Shown: positions 1 through 13,449 of the stretch, piece after piece | How positions within the stretch are numbered: the stretch's first letter is position 1 | Layout: each line of letters starts with the position of its first letter | From: Beaufortia kweichowensis | Lineage: Eukaryota > Chordata > Actinopteri > Cypriniformes > Gastromyzontidae | DNA: 64,000 nt | NCBI GenBank assembly: GCA_019155185.1 | Contig: CM032795.1 | Location: 12,193,795 to 12,257,794 of the forward strand | Direction: 5' to 3' | Program-made: the position numbers and the translations under genes | Notes under the pieces: generated by a model | What the model saw: the letters and a program-made list of their open reading frames with translations, nothing else | Database searches by the model: none | What the model was told of the DNA's origin: nothing

Positions 1-1389
1 TTCTGTGTGTGTGAACCATATTCTCAGAGTTTCAGAACAAAGAGAAAGTAGGAAAAAGAAGGGTCTGTAGTTTACGAGGTTTATCTGGAGCAGCCAGTTC
101 TTTTGCCCATTAAATCTTAATATATTTATGATGAAGTTGCATGATACTGTCGTAAAAATGAGGAACCTGCTTTAGTTCTTCACGCTGAGACTGAAACGCT
201 CGTCCAGTACTCGCAGAATCCTTCTCTTAAATTCTGTCTGACACTGGAAAACCAGCCTGCTGGAAATGTGACCTAAATACCACACCACATGCTCAGAGTC
301 GCACACACACACGTTCCAGAGCGTATACACGCTGCATGCTCTTCCCCTGGCTAACACATCTCCAACATTTACAACACAAAAGAGAACGTGAACTTTCCAA
401 AGAATCTCTCTAATGAGTGTGTATATCTGTCTGTGCTTGTATGTGCATTTTAATGACGGAAATCCTCAAACTGAAGTTACAGTGGTTTTAACCAGCATCC
501 ATTTGGACTGCTCCTAATTTTTTGAGAGACTGAAAAAAGGTGTGTCTGATAATTACAGGATTTATCCTTGTTATGGGATTAAAACAAGCATACACAAATA
601 TTAACATTTTTGATCCAAAAATAAATAGGCAAAATGGCATGACTTATAATTTACTCGGAGCCTGGCAGACTAAAGGCTTGGCAGAACTGAGGTTCTGCTG
701 ACTGCATTTTATAGTGAACAAACTTGAAACTCTAAATCAGGACTTATCCTTCAAAAAAACTGCCGCAGGATTTCAAAGTCTGTTAGGGATAGTTAAGGGA
801 TAGTTAAGCCCTAATGTTATTTGCACCTAAACAACCTAGTAATCAAGTCTAAACATCAATTAAAATCCATACATTTAAAAATGTAAGTGCTTAGAAATTA
901 AAATTATGAGTAGCAAAAGGGTTTATACAATACCATTGTGCCTGAATATTTTGATAATGAATGTGCTTGATCAAAGAATAACAACTAAATGATCATTGAT
1001 GTTTAAGCTCTTTTAAGCATTAGTGATGTTGCTTTATTGTAAATAACGGTCACCATTCAAGTGATTAGTATTTACTTTGGTAAATATGTACACTGTACAC
1101 CACAATGTATTTCTCAGTAATTTTTTTAGTACTTTGTGTTACGATATCCTTCATTACCATACATGAACAGTACAGTCTACAAGTTAAGAATAGTCCATAT
1201 GAATTTAAAATTGCCCCTATGTTTTACTAGTTTTGTGGTGAGCAATTCATCTGTGCAAGTCAATTCACAAAAAAGATTTTCATTTCTAAATCAAATGCCT
1301 ATTTCTGATTTAGAGAAAACAAGCCACAACCACTAAAACTTATAAGTGAAACTTATAAGGGTTTTCAGAACACAATGGATGTTAGGATG
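1..1389. other. AT-rich non-coding stretch, no gene seen
   Basis: No frame here has a recognisable domain or splice context; the longest are about 60 codons. The 11 bp word GGGATAGTTAA occurs twice in tandem around 785-808. It resembles the outer end of the family A inverted-repeat element whose opposite arm ends at 1523, so part of this stretch may be the interior of one old insertion. That link is inference; the repeated word is seen directly. Confidence 0.6.
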
Positions 1390-1523
1390 TTAGGCCAAAC
1401 ATTAGTGGCTGAGACACCATTCACTATCAACATTCTTTAAAATATCTACTCAAGTTGTCCATAGAAGAAAGGAAGTCATACAGTTTTAGAACAAGATGAC
1501 GGCAACTAATGAACTATCCCTTT
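1390..1523. mobile_element. Family A inverted-repeat element, right arm (decayed)
   Basis: The stretch carries, in order, the words expected from the right arm of a very common cyprinid inverted-repeat element: GGCCAAACATTAGTGGCTGA, CATTCTTTAAAATATCT, AGAAGAAAGGAAGTCATACA and the terminal GAACTATCCCTTT at 1511-1523. The same words recur at 38.6, 55.8 and 61.0 kb. Such elements are usually treated as non-autonomous DNA transposons with long terminal inverted repeats. No transposase is visible. Family membership rests on similarity between copies in this window and on recall. Confidence 0.65.
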
Positions 1524-2528
1524 CAAAATATACAAATCCAAGAATTATTTGGACTAAAGATTCAATTGTTGCATTTTTTATGTTTAATGCAAACGTTGAC
1601 AGACGTAAAAAACTGCACTAATAGTGCAAGAGGCCTGAAAACGGGCAAGAGAAAGACTTTCTTATAAATCAACCAGATTTGTGCAACTTATTAGGAAAAG
1701 CAGAGCGATCACTGAAACCCTAATTTATTGAGGAAATGCGACCAAACCTCATTGCAAATGAATCGTTTTTTCTCTCTCAGAGAGGTGATTTAGGGGTCAG
1801 GCTTTTATTGTGATTGCCATGTTTTGAAATGAACTTCTTCACATTTGTAAAGGCCAATGAACTGATGTCATTAGATTTCATTTCTGAAACAGTGCCCTTT
1901 AACAGATGAGTTCATGAACCGAGAAAGAATGCTGGTTTTATGGAAGCTTTTTGACAAATCTGCAACAAATGAGGAAATTCTAAGCAAAACACATGCCGAA
2001 TTCACCAATCACCAGCCAATTTATGTTAATGCTGTTATTAAAAGCACTTGTGGGGCCTGAGTTTCTGGAAAGCCAGGCAGCACTGCTGACAAGCAGACTT
2101 ATAAGCTCATCTTGGTAAGGTCACTGTGGGAGACTGTGTGTGTTTAGAGTTTTGATAAGGTGTGTGTATGAAGTTAGATAAGATTATTTATATGATTGTA
2201 TAAACCAACTCACAGTTATATCCATGTGTCACACATACGCATGCACACATATACACACATATATTCTCTGTGGACAGAGTCAGCTAGGCTAGGCAAGGCG
2301 TGTCAAACTGAACACAGCAGTGGAATCACTGTTTCAGCAGACTGGGGACTTTATTTGGACAATGGGTGATCTTGTTTATCAAAACCTCATATTATATTCT
2401 TAAAATATGCCTAGCTTGCCTTTCCATGAGTTTGTGTGTTTGTGTATGTGTGTGTACAAAATGATCATTTCTTGTTTTTCCTGGAATAGGTTAAGACTGT
2501 CATACAAATCTATTCTGACTAAAACAAA

Positions 2529-2529
<1 letters not shown>
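1524..2529. other. Non-coding stretch, no gene seen
   Basis: Mixed AT-rich DNA with scattered short CA/TG runs near 2220-2265. No open frame with coding character and no repeat family that I recognise. Confidence 0.6.
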
Positions 2530-2563
<34 letters not shown>

Positions 2564-2602
2564 ACTCTCTCTCTCTCACACACTCTCTTTCTCTCTCTCT
2601 CC
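2530..2602. repeat. (CT)n microsatellite, interrupted by CA
   Basis: Dinucleotide CT tract broken by short CA and TTT interruptions. It produces an apparent Ser-Leu reading frame on the plus strand that is an artefact of the repeat. Confidence 0.95.
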
Positions 2603-4180
2603 CATCACGAGATAAAAGGAAACATTAAACAGCAAACTAATGTCAAGACAAAGTTGAAAGCAATTTACCAGCCAAAATATCAAACATTTGCTTATTTACT
2701 CACATCTAAAACAACAAATACACAGTCAAGTACATGTCCATAATTCCTTCATTGTTAAGCTCAGCAAAGACCTGTATGCACATGAAAGTGACGGAAAAGC
2801 GCTCACAGCATTTTTGTCTAAAGTAGTGTGTCCACAACAGACAATTCAAGGAGTTGACAAAGCAAAATCCGACACTTCATTTAATCCACAGATAGCACAA
2901 TGATCTTATTGGATGAGTTCCCGTCAGCACGTCATGGTTTAGTCTTTCAATTTCATCCGTTCCTACAGGCTGATGAAATCATCGCAATATTTGGCTTTTC
3001 TTCAGTCTTTCAGGCTAGAAAGTCTCTGCCAGGAAAATGTAAATGTAATGATGATATATGAAATTAACATTTTTTGCAACCCTGCCAAAGCAACCGCTGG
3101 TAATACGTTTTCCCATTTAAACAAAAAACATGTAGACTGCAATGTTAACCATTACATAACTGTTTAGAAGTTGTCACAGTAAACAAACAAATAAATAGTT
3201 GCAGTTGTAACATGCATTACAAGAAAACATTCATCTGGTGGTGTTTGTTACGAGTACAGACACTAAACTGGTCTTATGCTTCTTCCTTTCGGGCAACAAA
3301 CCTTACTTATTTCCTCTTTCACATTTTCATCCTATGCATTATTTTAATTGGCAAACTAGTGAAATTTATATGAAACAGAAACTCTACACCAAGGAGCTCA
3401 TTTAGCACTCCAGGATATTAGAATATTAATCATAATTAAGATGATAAATGGTACATGTGTGCTAGACCTATCTGTGGAGATAAATAGCATTAGTATGTGC
3501 CAAGCATATTAAAGTTGTGTTTTAGGATATGGCATTTTAGCCAAAGAGTTGCTAATGTTAACTTAGCCAGTGTGTTACTTAAGTGACTGACTCGGGTACA
3601 AATCATCTGTCCTGCAGATGATGTTTGAGCACAATCCTGAATGCTCATGAATGTTATGGGAGGTTGTAAGAAGTTGTAGGGCTGGAACGACTGCTAATAA
3701 ACTTAATAAGAGGTCAGGGTGCTGTGACATTAACTCTATAGATGTTTTGGCCTGTAACTTTTAGGTATCACCAACAGGCCATAATAGGTGAGGACATGTT
3801 ATGTTTCTTATATTAGTTCACTGTTAACATGTGCCTTACTATCAGGGAAGTGGCTGGAGCAAATGAGACACTGTTACTCCTTTAAAATGTAATGAATTAT
3901 GAACCACATCTCACCAAGTTAAAAAATTTCTACTGTGATGCTCAACTTTTGTTTGCAACACCTAACCAAAAACAAGTGAAAAAAATACCAAAAATAAATC
4001 TATTTCATGTTCCATTGAGTTTTGTCCAGATCAGCGGAGAATATCATAATAACACTACATGTAATAGATAATTATACATTTTTGTTATGTTATGTCATGT
4101 CATGTCATTAAACCATGTCTAATAAATTACTCCCTCAATGTCTTGTTTTTAAAACAGGCATTTAAATGGGATGTTTAGCT
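2603..4180. other. Non-coding stretch, no gene seen
   Basis: Two frames of 64-71 codons (2688-2903 and 2973-3167) lie here, but neither has a domain, biased codon use or clear splice signals, and chance explains them. Near 4085 there is a short run of the pentamer TGTCA/TGTTA (TTATGTTATGTCATGTCATG). Nothing else stands out. Confidence 0.55.
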
Positions 4181-4224
4181 AAAGATATCATTGGAACATT
4201 ATAAAAAAAATATTTCATATAAAG

Positions 4225-4308
4225 TATTATTATTACTATAAATATTATAAACAATACGTATTAATATTATTATTAATACAATAATATTATTATTAACATA
4301 ATAATAAC

Positions 4309-4351
<43 letters not shown>

Positions 4352-4400
4352 GTAATAGTAACAATAATAACAACAACAATAATAATAATAATTGTTAATA
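4225..4400. repeat. (TAA)n / AAT-rich low-complexity tract
   Basis: Trinucleotide TAA/AAT repeat with a purer core at about 4305-4350, flanked by degenerate ATT, AGT and AAC variants. No coding potential. Confidence 0.9.
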
Positions 4401-4579
4401 TTAAAGTAATATTATAAGTTTACTCAAAACAGGAGCATGACAACATAACATTTTAGCAATGGATTGTGCTTACCAAATGCCAAGCACAGGAATATTTTTA
4501 CTATAAATTAACATTTCATCTTTATTTAGGAAATTTAAAGCAGTTATAAAACTCATCCTGATCTGTTTGGTAAAATTCC

Positions 4580-4820
4580 AGTCTGATCTCACAGAAATTC
4601 ATAACTAATTACAAGGAGTCTTTTTCATATGAAATGGTAAGATTTCAAAAAATGTATAATTATAACAAAAAAATATTAATAATAAAGTTCGAAACCTATC
4701 CCTAAACCTAACTGTCACTGGAGTGAAAGCAGATTGTACTAAACGAATGAGATTGTACGGATTCATATGAATTAGGCACCTCGTAAAACATTTATGAATT
4801 GCAATCAGATTGTGTTGGAA
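4580..4820. mobile_element. Cyprinid palindromic repeat with GTCTGATCTCACAG / CAATCAGATTGTG ends
   Basis: The ends are partly inverted copies of each other: GTCTGATCTCACAGAAATTC at the left and TTGCAATCAGATTGTG at the right. The interior carries CCTAAACCTAACTGTCACTGG, ATTGTACGGATTCATATGAA and GGCACCTCGTAAAACA. I recognise these words from a repeat that is abundant in zebrafish and relatives. There is no coding capacity; an apparent minus-strand frame of 79 codons at 4605-4844 is a by-product. The family name is uncertain. Confidence 0.6.
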
Positions 4821-7312
4821 ATGTAGCCTACAGTGAGGCAGCACTGCCCATTAGAACTGTGAGGGTGTTTTATTATAGTCGATCAGGCCTCTCTTCTGTC
4901 CTGAGGACACATGGCAGCTCTCGTGCATGAGCTCTGAACCACTACAACATAAAACAAACGGCGCTCATGAGAAAGATGACGATGCTGTCTACCGCATAAT
5001 GCTGCTCACATGTTAAAAGCGTCTCTTTAGAAATCCTGAACTGATCCTTTTATCCTTTTGTTTCATATAATTTAGACTCGCTACATGTTCCACCACGGCT
5101 CTCCTACTTTGATCTGACCGTTAGAATTTAATCTTTAACATGTCCTCCAACAATAGAGCACTCACGCTGTGACTTCATTCTGCTAAACCCTACAGGAAAC
5201 ACATGGCATTTCAATTCAACACACAATCAACATGCAATGCTCATTACGCACAAATCATAATTTCGCTTGCATAATCATAACAGACTTACGATAACTGATT
5301 GCTTTAATCAGTCCAGACACGTACATTACAGAACTGATTCCTCAGAGAACATTTTCCCTGGGCTCTTATTTGTGGGCTATCACAGAGGGTTTTAAATGGC
5401 AGATGTTTGCGCTGCCATTTTGAGAGAGTAAGAGAACGAGTGAGAGAGCGCACAAGAGAGAAAGAATAGTACAAGTCTTAGACTTTTGTTTCAGAAAATG
5501 GTGGATCATTCCTGTTATATACCACCATTTGCACTCTGTGACTTTAACCAAAACAATGTCTGTTTTGTAATTTAGTGAAGTGTTTCTGTAAAGGGTATAC
5601 CAGAAATACACTGTGGTTGAGCTCAGGCACTTTTGTGATTATAGTTTGGTTATTTGTAGTTACAACTAGCTTGTTTACCCAAAAGCAGGAACATTAACAG
5701 GATGCCTAACAGGGTGGAACATTAACAGGATGGAACTGAAAGTTAGCTTACATGATCTTAAAATCTATTTTTGAAAGAATTTTATAAAACAGGATAGATA
5801 AGCAACTTAAAACACAAAATATTGCAGCATTTTTCAAATCCATCGCCAGTGTTTACTGATGTGGCCAATTATGGAATAGTAAAAATTGTCAAATATAAAT
5901 TCTCACAGAATGTATTTGTTACTTATCAATATATTGAACCATTTATTTATATTTTATAAACTGTAACTGTAATGTGAACAAAGTCTAGACATAAAAAAAA
6001 TGAATTCTATACAGATGTTATCTATTTAAAAAAATGGAAATATACACGCGTTATGGATCACAAGTTTTTATGAGACAACATACTTTCTAGGATTTCTGTG
6101 AATTAAAATGCACAAACCAGAAGCAATAATTTCCAACAAACGGCTCTTCAAAGAACATGAAAAAGAACATAAAATAGTTTTTAATTCAGATTAAATTTCT
6201 AAACTATGGAAAATTACGCTTTAAACATAACAAATGTTTTAAAAACGTACATGGGTAAAAGAGAGAGTGAGGTCTCACATGGGTATTTAAACCACCAAAT
6301 ATTAAAACCGGTATGGTGAAAACTTTTTTTCATGGTAAGGTTGACATTTGCATGGAATTGCCCATGTCTGTGTCTGTTTTCCTGCTAGAAACACTGTCAC
6401 TTCTGGAAAAAGTTGTCTTTAAAGAACAGCCTTCTGTTAGCTGAAGTAAAAACACAAAAGAAATTGAAGACATGGGAAAAATACAAATTATAAGAATTAA
6501 AACAATGTTCCCCATATAACTCTTCACTTATAACATTTTAATTAAAGAGAAGGAATAAAAACAGGAACAAATCCCTGGAAATATCATAATGCATTACATT
6601 TCACCAGCACACTAGCTCCAGGGCACTTTTCTCTTTCCACCATCCCTCTTTCACCATCTTTATTCTTTTCATCATTCTCTCTCTCTCAGTTTAACAGCTT
6701 GAGAGGTTATGGTTGCTTCTAGATGCTGGTTCACAATTAGATACCCTTCTGTATTCCCCATAGACCGTCTCTTTTATGGCCTTAATGGAGCCGGTACTAA
6801 GGTGCTTTTTTCTCCTAGAGTGTGTTGTTTATTTTATGTTTATAATGTCCTGGAAAGAGTCTGAAGCAGATATTTTAGTGCTTTGAATATGATATTGTAT
6901 TTATATGGTGTCACTGCTTGCTTCTGCCTTTTCACTCTCCACTACACGCAATGGAATAGATGCTGTGAAACACGGTAAGGTCTGTCCTCTGATAAAGCAG
7001 GTTTCTGTTTTTTATTCTGTTCCTAGTTGTATAATATCAATGACAGCTACTGAAGTGTCTTTCTCACCCCTTACACAATCTCACACACAGGCATATGCAT
7101 ACTGCTTGTGTAGGAGATGTAACATTTGGGCTATGGGTTGTCAGTTTGGCTAATGCTAAAACTGTTGATAAGAAATAGCCTCGGCAAAGGACAAATTGCC
7201 CCTCAAACAAACAGAAAAAAAAGAAAACACAGAGAGAGGGAGTGAAAGAGAGCTAAGAGGGAGGGCAATGCGGTAACAGTATTTCTGTGGATTGCGTTTT
7301 TTTATCTGTGTA
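4821..7312. other. Non-coding stretch, no gene seen
   Basis: AT-rich DNA. A 16 bp word, AACATTAACAGGATG with small differences, occurs twice at about 5690-5735 as a local duplication. Frames of 65-82 codons (for example 5366-5611 minus and 6905-7153 plus) have no recognisable content. A purine-rich patch of GAGAGAG runs at about 7225-7265. Confidence 0.55.
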
Positions 7313-7350
7313 TACAGTAGAGGTCAAGAGTGAATGCAAACACTTTTGCA
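7313..7350 (+). mobile_element. Possible Tc1/mariner-like terminal repeat remnant
   Basis: Begins at a TA dinucleotide and reads TACAGTAGAGGTCAAGAGTG followed by AATGCAAACACTTTTGCA. This resembles the ends of fish Tc1-like transposons, which start CAGT and contain a 'GAGGTCAAAAGTTTACATACAC'-type core (recalled, not aligned). No matching opposite end or transposase fragment was found, so this is a low-confidence relic. Confidence 0.3.
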
Positions 7351-8716
7351 CTTTTTCATTTTTCTAATTTAAATTAGGTTGAGACATTTTGAGTGATAAG
7401 TTTAGGGACTGTATAAAACTATAAAGTCTTAAAAAGGTATTATTTATTTTATGAAGTTACATTTTTTTACAGTTTACATGGTTAAAATTAAAACCTATTG
7501 TGTTTTTTCACAAAGTTATTTTAAACAAAATTTTAAATCACAGATTTTAACTGTTGACCTGTGTATGCATTATAACTTACCCGCACAGACACACACTGGC
7601 CGAATGGCTGTAAGACTGAAATGTCACTTGTGTCTCATCCTTTGCATCAATCACAAACACCTTCTATTTCCCCTCCCATCTGTCCTTTCCTATGAGCAGA
7701 GTTTATTTTCGGTATAGCCGGACAGTCGAGGTTTATATAAAATCACTGACCCTAAATTACCTCTCATATAAATAAAAGTCTTGTCTCGCCTAGTTTAAAT
7801 CATTTACTACCAAAACCGAAAAAGATCTGGAAATAATAATTTACAAACTAAACAATGAGTTAGTGAACTGTGAGTATTGCAAAATGGAGATTGTGGAACC
7901 CTGGTAAGATAAACAGTCTTTGAGGAACAAAATTCCTGCTGAGAGCAGGGAGGCATAAATATTTTGTTGACAAACAGGCATAAAAAGTGACTTCAGAGCA
8001 TTTTATCACAATGACATCTGTAATTAAACTGTCCAGGAACACCATGGGAGAGCAAACTATTGCTGCAACAGTCTGTGTGTGTGTGTGTTTTGCCCACACT
8101 TTGTATCTTTTTGTTTTTACACAAGCCGGTATAACATCTAGCATCAAGCACTTAAATATGATTTAGAATAATAATTTTAAAACTGTTCCTAAATTAATTA
8201 CAATGCAAAGGACATTGTAAAATTGTTAATATTATTTATTAATTGATTTATTTGATTTTAATAGTTTAGTTATTCCTGTGCAGATGTCTAAAATATGTAA
8301 ATAACTAAATAAATATGAGACAATATAAACACTAACCATCCATTAGCTAGGAGTGAGAGCTTGATTTTTGATTTTAGGTTGAACGGTGGGAAAATGTATG
8401 CATCTGGTCTTTGGTGGTGTAATGTAACAATTTAAAGAGAGTCAAAGCAACACCATGAAACTAAACACCCAACATTTAGAACATGTTTAGAGGGCATTTT
8501 AAAATATGTTTGTCAACTTGGTTCCTGAACCGGCTAAGGTTGAGCACTGCTGCTATACACAATTAGACACAAGCACACAAACACAGCTACAAAAGGAAAA
8601 AACTTTTTTTTGGATGATGAAAATAAAAGAAAGGCATGATTAATCAGAAACATGATTTCTTTGTCCCTTACATTTCTCATTCAGTTTCCTGACATCCCCA
8701 GCCAAACTTTATCCTG
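7351..8716. other. Non-coding stretch, no gene seen
   Basis: Frames of 88-95 codons (7451-7717 plus and 7860-8147 minus) lack domains. The patch around 8515-8555 (TTGGTTCCTGAACCGGC followed by TTGAGCACTGCTGCT) resembles a fragment of a common vertebrate repeat, but is too short to assign. Confidence 0.5.
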
Positions 8717-8900
8717 AAAGGTGCTGTACGCGATATTAGCCGCTCTAGAATTTCCACCAGCTGCTGAATTAGACACGCCCCCATTTCTAAAGCCCCACCC
8801 TCTGAAGACATGCATGCACACAGAGACAGCTGGAGATCACTGTAATCAGACAGCGGCAGCAAATCATATTAATGACACATGTAAAAATTTAATAACCCTG
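8717..8900. repeat. Possible decayed interspersed repeat
   Basis: The words AGGTGCTGTACGCGAT, TCTAGAATTTCCACCAGCTG and AGACACGCCCCC match my recollection of a cyprinid interspersed repeat. I cannot delimit it or identify matching ends. Overlapping frames on both strands (8677-8862 minus and 8721-8921 plus) are not supported as genes. Confidence 0.3.
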
Positions 8901-9359
8901 AATGGTGAAACTCAGTCTTAAACTTTAAATGTGGTGTACCAAAATGTCATTCTTTTGTGAAGAATGATGCTCTTAATTTCCTGTTTACCATATATGGTCA
9001 GTCCAGCACAAAACGATTAAAAGCACACCAAAGTATCCTAATTGGCTAAATAAAGACTCGTAAAATGACTGCAGCCGGAACCTGCTGCCAGATTTTTGTT
9101 TGCAGCTTTTTATTTGACTTCTTTGGACTGTTGTTAATGTAATAAATATCATATTCAATAACAGTTTACATTGTTAAAATATGATCATTATAACATCATC
9201 TCCTGTCTGCTGAAGTTCAATGTGTGGAATTTTAAATGAATCAGTCGCTCTGTTTTAAAGTTCACAGTGGTTTAACTAGTCCGCCGTAATCCACTTTCAA
9301 AGTCGCCCTGCGAATTTATGGGCTACCCTCTGACCTTATGAATTACAAACACATGCACG

Positions 9360-9402
9360 CACAAACACACACACACAACACACACACACACACACACACA
9401 CA
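9360..9402. repeat. (CA)n microsatellite
   Basis: CA dinucleotide tract with one AA interruption near 9378. Confidence 0.95.
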
Positions 9403-10140
9403 TGAGAGATCAGAACCAAAAGAGGAACACGTGTAGGCAGTGAGAAGGCATGGGTGCATGGATGATGTCCAGACTTCACAGGCTTCAAAAGAGAAAGAAA
9501 AGATTAAGTTTGTGAATGGAAAGGAAGACAGAAAGAGAGAGACTGTGAGATGTGGAGTCTGATTTATAGTTTAACCCATTTGATTTTTTTTTCCTTTTCC
9601 ATCCACATCTTCATTTTTTTATTACTGTGCTCCCAGTGTGCTTTAAAACCAACTTTACGCTACAGAAGCTGTTCAAACACACATATACATTTGAAACGAC
9701 CCTTTTATAATGTTCATGCAATGGCTTTCATATTAAAAAATGTTACCCTCCACCAAACCGTGTTCATTAATAAAACATCAAAACATGATCTGGTCGATAT
9801 ATGAGTTTAAAAAATGTGAGGACCACTTCAAACATGTTTAACAATTCAATCTTGGATTCAAACCAATGGGCCCTTACAAGAATAGTCCAACATGAACACA
9901 CAGAAAAATGTATTTAGCTAAACTAGGGATGTACCACAGAGTTGTATTATTTTTAATCACAACTAATTATAATTAATACAGACACACCTTAACAGAAAAT
10001 TATTGGCAATTTTAGAATTACCCGCTTTACTTATATAACGTTTTTACAAATATTCTAACTGTTCCCAAAGGACAAGTTTGTCATATTTAGATAACTTCTG
10101 AGGGCAGATTTGTTTCCAAGGGATTGCTAAGTACACATAC
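9403..10140. other. Non-coding stretch, no gene seen
   Basis: An 84-codon frame at 9550-9804 encodes a hydrophobic, Phe/Leu/Ile-rich start (about 30 residues). This comes from T-rich DNA and has no supporting context. No repeat family is recognised. Confidence 0.5.
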
Positions 10141-10372
10141 TAACACACACATTTGTTTTATACATGGGGTCCTTCGAAAGACGTAAGGACTGTACAAACT
10201 TGTATGGTGTAACCTAACCCTCATACAAACCTCTTTGCATTTTTACATTTTCAAATAAACATCACTTAGAATGTTTCATAACATCATAGATGGGACTTTT
10301 ACCATCATTTTTGGGACATTTGGTCCCACCAACATATAGAAACCTTCACGTACACGCACGCATACACAGCTT
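10141..10372. repeat. GGGGAC-family interspersed repeat, copy 1
   Basis: In order: ACACACATTTGTTTTATACA, ATGGGGTCCTTCGAAAGAC, GGACTGTACAAACTTGTATG, CTAACCCTCATACAAACC, TTTGCATTTTTACATTTTCA and TTTTGGGACATTTGGTCCCA, then a CA/CG-rich tail. This architecture is a family I recognise from fish genomes: a price-tag-like 'GGGGAC...GTCCCC' body flanked by CA microsatellites. At least six relatives occur in the window. There is no protein product; the 67-codon minus frame at 10276-10479 is a shadow. Confidence 0.65.
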
Positions 10373-11267
10373 CCAACCATTGTCCTCCTTTTTTTGGAAT
10401 GTTTCAAATATTTCCACACAGCTTTAACAGTGATGGACGTACACCACAGGTCCATCCCATATTTGGCCCCCACTGGCACAGTATCTTCATTAGAGATCTT
10501 TCCACTCAGCAGGGGAATCTAAAGCAGAAACGCCACAGAAGAGCATCTAAGGCTCACACAGAAGGAAGAACACTTTATTAAATCTCTTTGGTACATTCAA
10601 ACACACACATACAAACGTTAGACTCAAGTTTATGGAGGGTGACACACACACACATGTGGCTGAGATTAAGTGATATCATGTATCAGCTGTGATGACTTTA
10701 CCAGAACTCACATTAGTAGAAGGCATGACACTACTGATATCACACACACATACTGGAAAACGGAAAAGGGATTTTCCCAACAAATCAATGTAGAATACTA
10801 TGAACATACCCATGTTCAATTCAATTCATTCAAAAACTTCCTACAGAATTCAAATTGATTAGTATGTAATTACTTGCAGAACAAAAAGTCATTGTATGTG
10901 TGTATGTATTTTGTTCTGTTTAAATGCCTGGATACATAGGAATTTTCAAACTGGTTAACTTTTTCAATATTAAATTACTTCAATTTGTTACGTAAAGATG
11001 ACTAATTCATTGCAATACTGAATCTTCAGGTAGGTTGCTCTCTGCTAAATTTATTGAAGTTATTAGTTAGGAGCAGTACAATATCATTTCTCCAACAAAT
11101 GGCAGGAAGGGGGGAGTGTACAGTAACCATACAGGCCTTGTATGTCCTTGTATGGGCTATGTACATCTATTGTCATTAATCATAAGCTAATTATAGTTAC
11201 TCACTAACACTACAACCTTTAACCATTAAATATTAATTAAGAAATCATTTAGATGAACCTTTACGCC
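10373..11267. other. Non-coding stretch, no gene seen
   Basis: Short frames of 60-62 codons only. Small CA runs occur near 10640. No repeat family is assigned. Confidence 0.5.
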
Positions 11268-11432
11268 TTGCGGGGAAAACCCCACAAGATGGTTTGGTCA
11301 GGTTTCTGTCCAAAATGTCCATATTTTTAGACAATTGGTCCACACAAGGACAACAAAACATACCACGCCACCCACCCACACAAACACCGGTTTTATTATC
11401 TGGTGATGTTTTAGAAATTTTGTCCCCAAAAG
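11268..11432. repeat. GGGGAC-family interspersed repeat, copy 2 (fragment)
   Basis: GCGGGGAAAACCCCACAAGA, TCCAAAATGTCC, TTGGTCCACACAAGGACAAC, then CACCCACCCACACAAACACC and TTTTGTCCCC. The order of words matches the right half of copy 1 (GGGACATTTGGTCCC followed by a CA-rich tail). Confidence 0.55.
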
Positions 11433-13440
11433 ATTAACAAAGCATTTCTGTGTTTATGTCCATACTTGCTTATGTTAACACTTGGATAAACACCACACGC
11501 AAAAAATGTGTCCATCTGTTTGGAACTGTTTCTATAACGTATCACAATAATTTATGTCATTTTAGCTTGATTTTGTGTTTTAGTGTTTAAAAAAAGTGAA
11601 TTTTCTTTTATTATGTTATAATTTTGATTAAAAAAAAATTCTAATTAAAGGGGTTGTAATTTAGTGATGGAGGGAGACCATAAAAATAAAGCTGTAATGA
11701 CATCTGTGTAAAGACAAAAGAGAGAGAAAAGATTTATGCCGCCTTGTGATTCAAATACGCATGGCTGACCTTTTAAAAAGGTAATTAAAACCGTGTAAAA
11801 ACAGGCATTTATACACAATAAGCAGAGTTATTTTGAGAGATTGTGGTATCGTGCATGACACAGTCACCAACAAACACATGCAAGCTTCAAGATATTACAT
11901 TGATTCAAACGTACAGTTTTAGGTCACCATCTTGTATACAAATGAAAAATCTCTGAACTCTCAGCAGCTGAAAGCATCAGTCCTAAACTCAGTTTAAGAC
12001 ATTCAGAAGTGATATTTCAAAACCTCTAAAGATTGAAATACTCAGCTGCTCATTAGCAAAGCTGCTAAGTGTTCTTTAAAAGTTTTCCTCTGTGTGCAAA
12101 AGTTCGCATCAGTTTCTCTAAAAATGCCCAGAGGACATTTTCTTTTCCTTCTGTAACACACAAACAGACATATGTATATCTAAAGCCCCGGAGCGTTGTC
12201 TAGTCTCAGTAATTAAAAATGAGAAACACCTTTAACTTTAAACTGTGTGCGCGAAATATTTCTCTGCTTGTTCCTGTTTCAACATGTATTATGAGGAGTG
12301 TATCTTTAAGTCCTATAACAACTGCCAGCATGGAAGATAAATCATCATCTCTGCGACCGCAATGTACAAACAAGTTTTAGGTCAGATGCGTATTTATTTC
12401 TGGTTTCAATGCTTTCGAGCTGACTGCTCTTGTTGTGCAAACCTATACGAGTGTGACTGTCATGTTACATCACGACTGAAGCGGCACAGAGAATAATTAT
12501 GAACAAAACTAACATGAGCAATTATGTAAGAACTAGAGAGATGGGAGTAAGGCTTGTCTATGCAGAACTTAGTGATGTTGGATGTAGGAGTTTGTTTTGG
12601 TACAATGGACCAAACAGTACAAACAGTGTTGGTTGCTGGGGTGTCGTGGTTACTATAGGGTTCTGGGTGGCAAGGCTTGGGAGGGCGTTAGTAGGGTGTT
12701 ACTGAGTAGCTGTTTAATGCCCATGTCAAAAATGGCTTATAGTGCTTAAATACAAGTGAGACTGGATTTTTTCTGATCGCTTAGAAAAATAATAGCAGAC
12801 CTACCCTTCATAAATTTCACGTTTTTATGTATCATGCTAAACGTCCATAACACAAACAGTGTAGTTCTGCTGCTAGAGAACAAAATGAATAGTAAATTTT
12901 TATTATTACCAGCGGCAGTGATGTTTCGCTTCAAATGCTTCATCAATAACTAATTAGATCAATCACACAAAAGTGTGCTGAAAGTCAACAACACATGCAT
13001 TTACGTTCTTCTTCATAAAACCTTCACGAAAAACACATTCGCAGCACAGAAAGAGGAAGAAAGAGAGCATATGGAAATGATCAGAAAGAGGTTTGTGATG
13101 GTAAGACGGAAGTGGGGCTTTATGATGGAGAGGAGCGTGCTGGAGTTTGTCCCCGCACATCTCTATCTGCGGCCTGCGTGGGTACGAGAGGAAGGAGAAA
13201 AAACACTGGAGACAGCAGAACGTCTCACCGGTGTTAGAAGCAGAGATATGATGAGTGCGTGTGTTTTATGGTAGATCGCTCCGCCATGCACGGTTATACG
13301 GACAGTGGACGACATTCCTTACGGGAAGAACTTTAAGTTCAGAAACAGATCGGTCCCATTGCACTCACTTTCAGCTGCAACCCCACAACAGACGTGACTT
13401 TGGCTTCCTCAAGCACCAAACACGGAAACACACATTTATT
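11433..13440. other. Non-coding stretch, no gene seen
   Basis: Contains a frame of 99 codons (12975-13274 plus) overlapping a 65-codon frame on the other strand. Both lack domains. The block from about 13060 to 13400 is more GC- and CpG-rich than its surroundings, but I see no exon structure. Confidence 0.5.
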
Positions 13441-13449
13441 CAACTATCT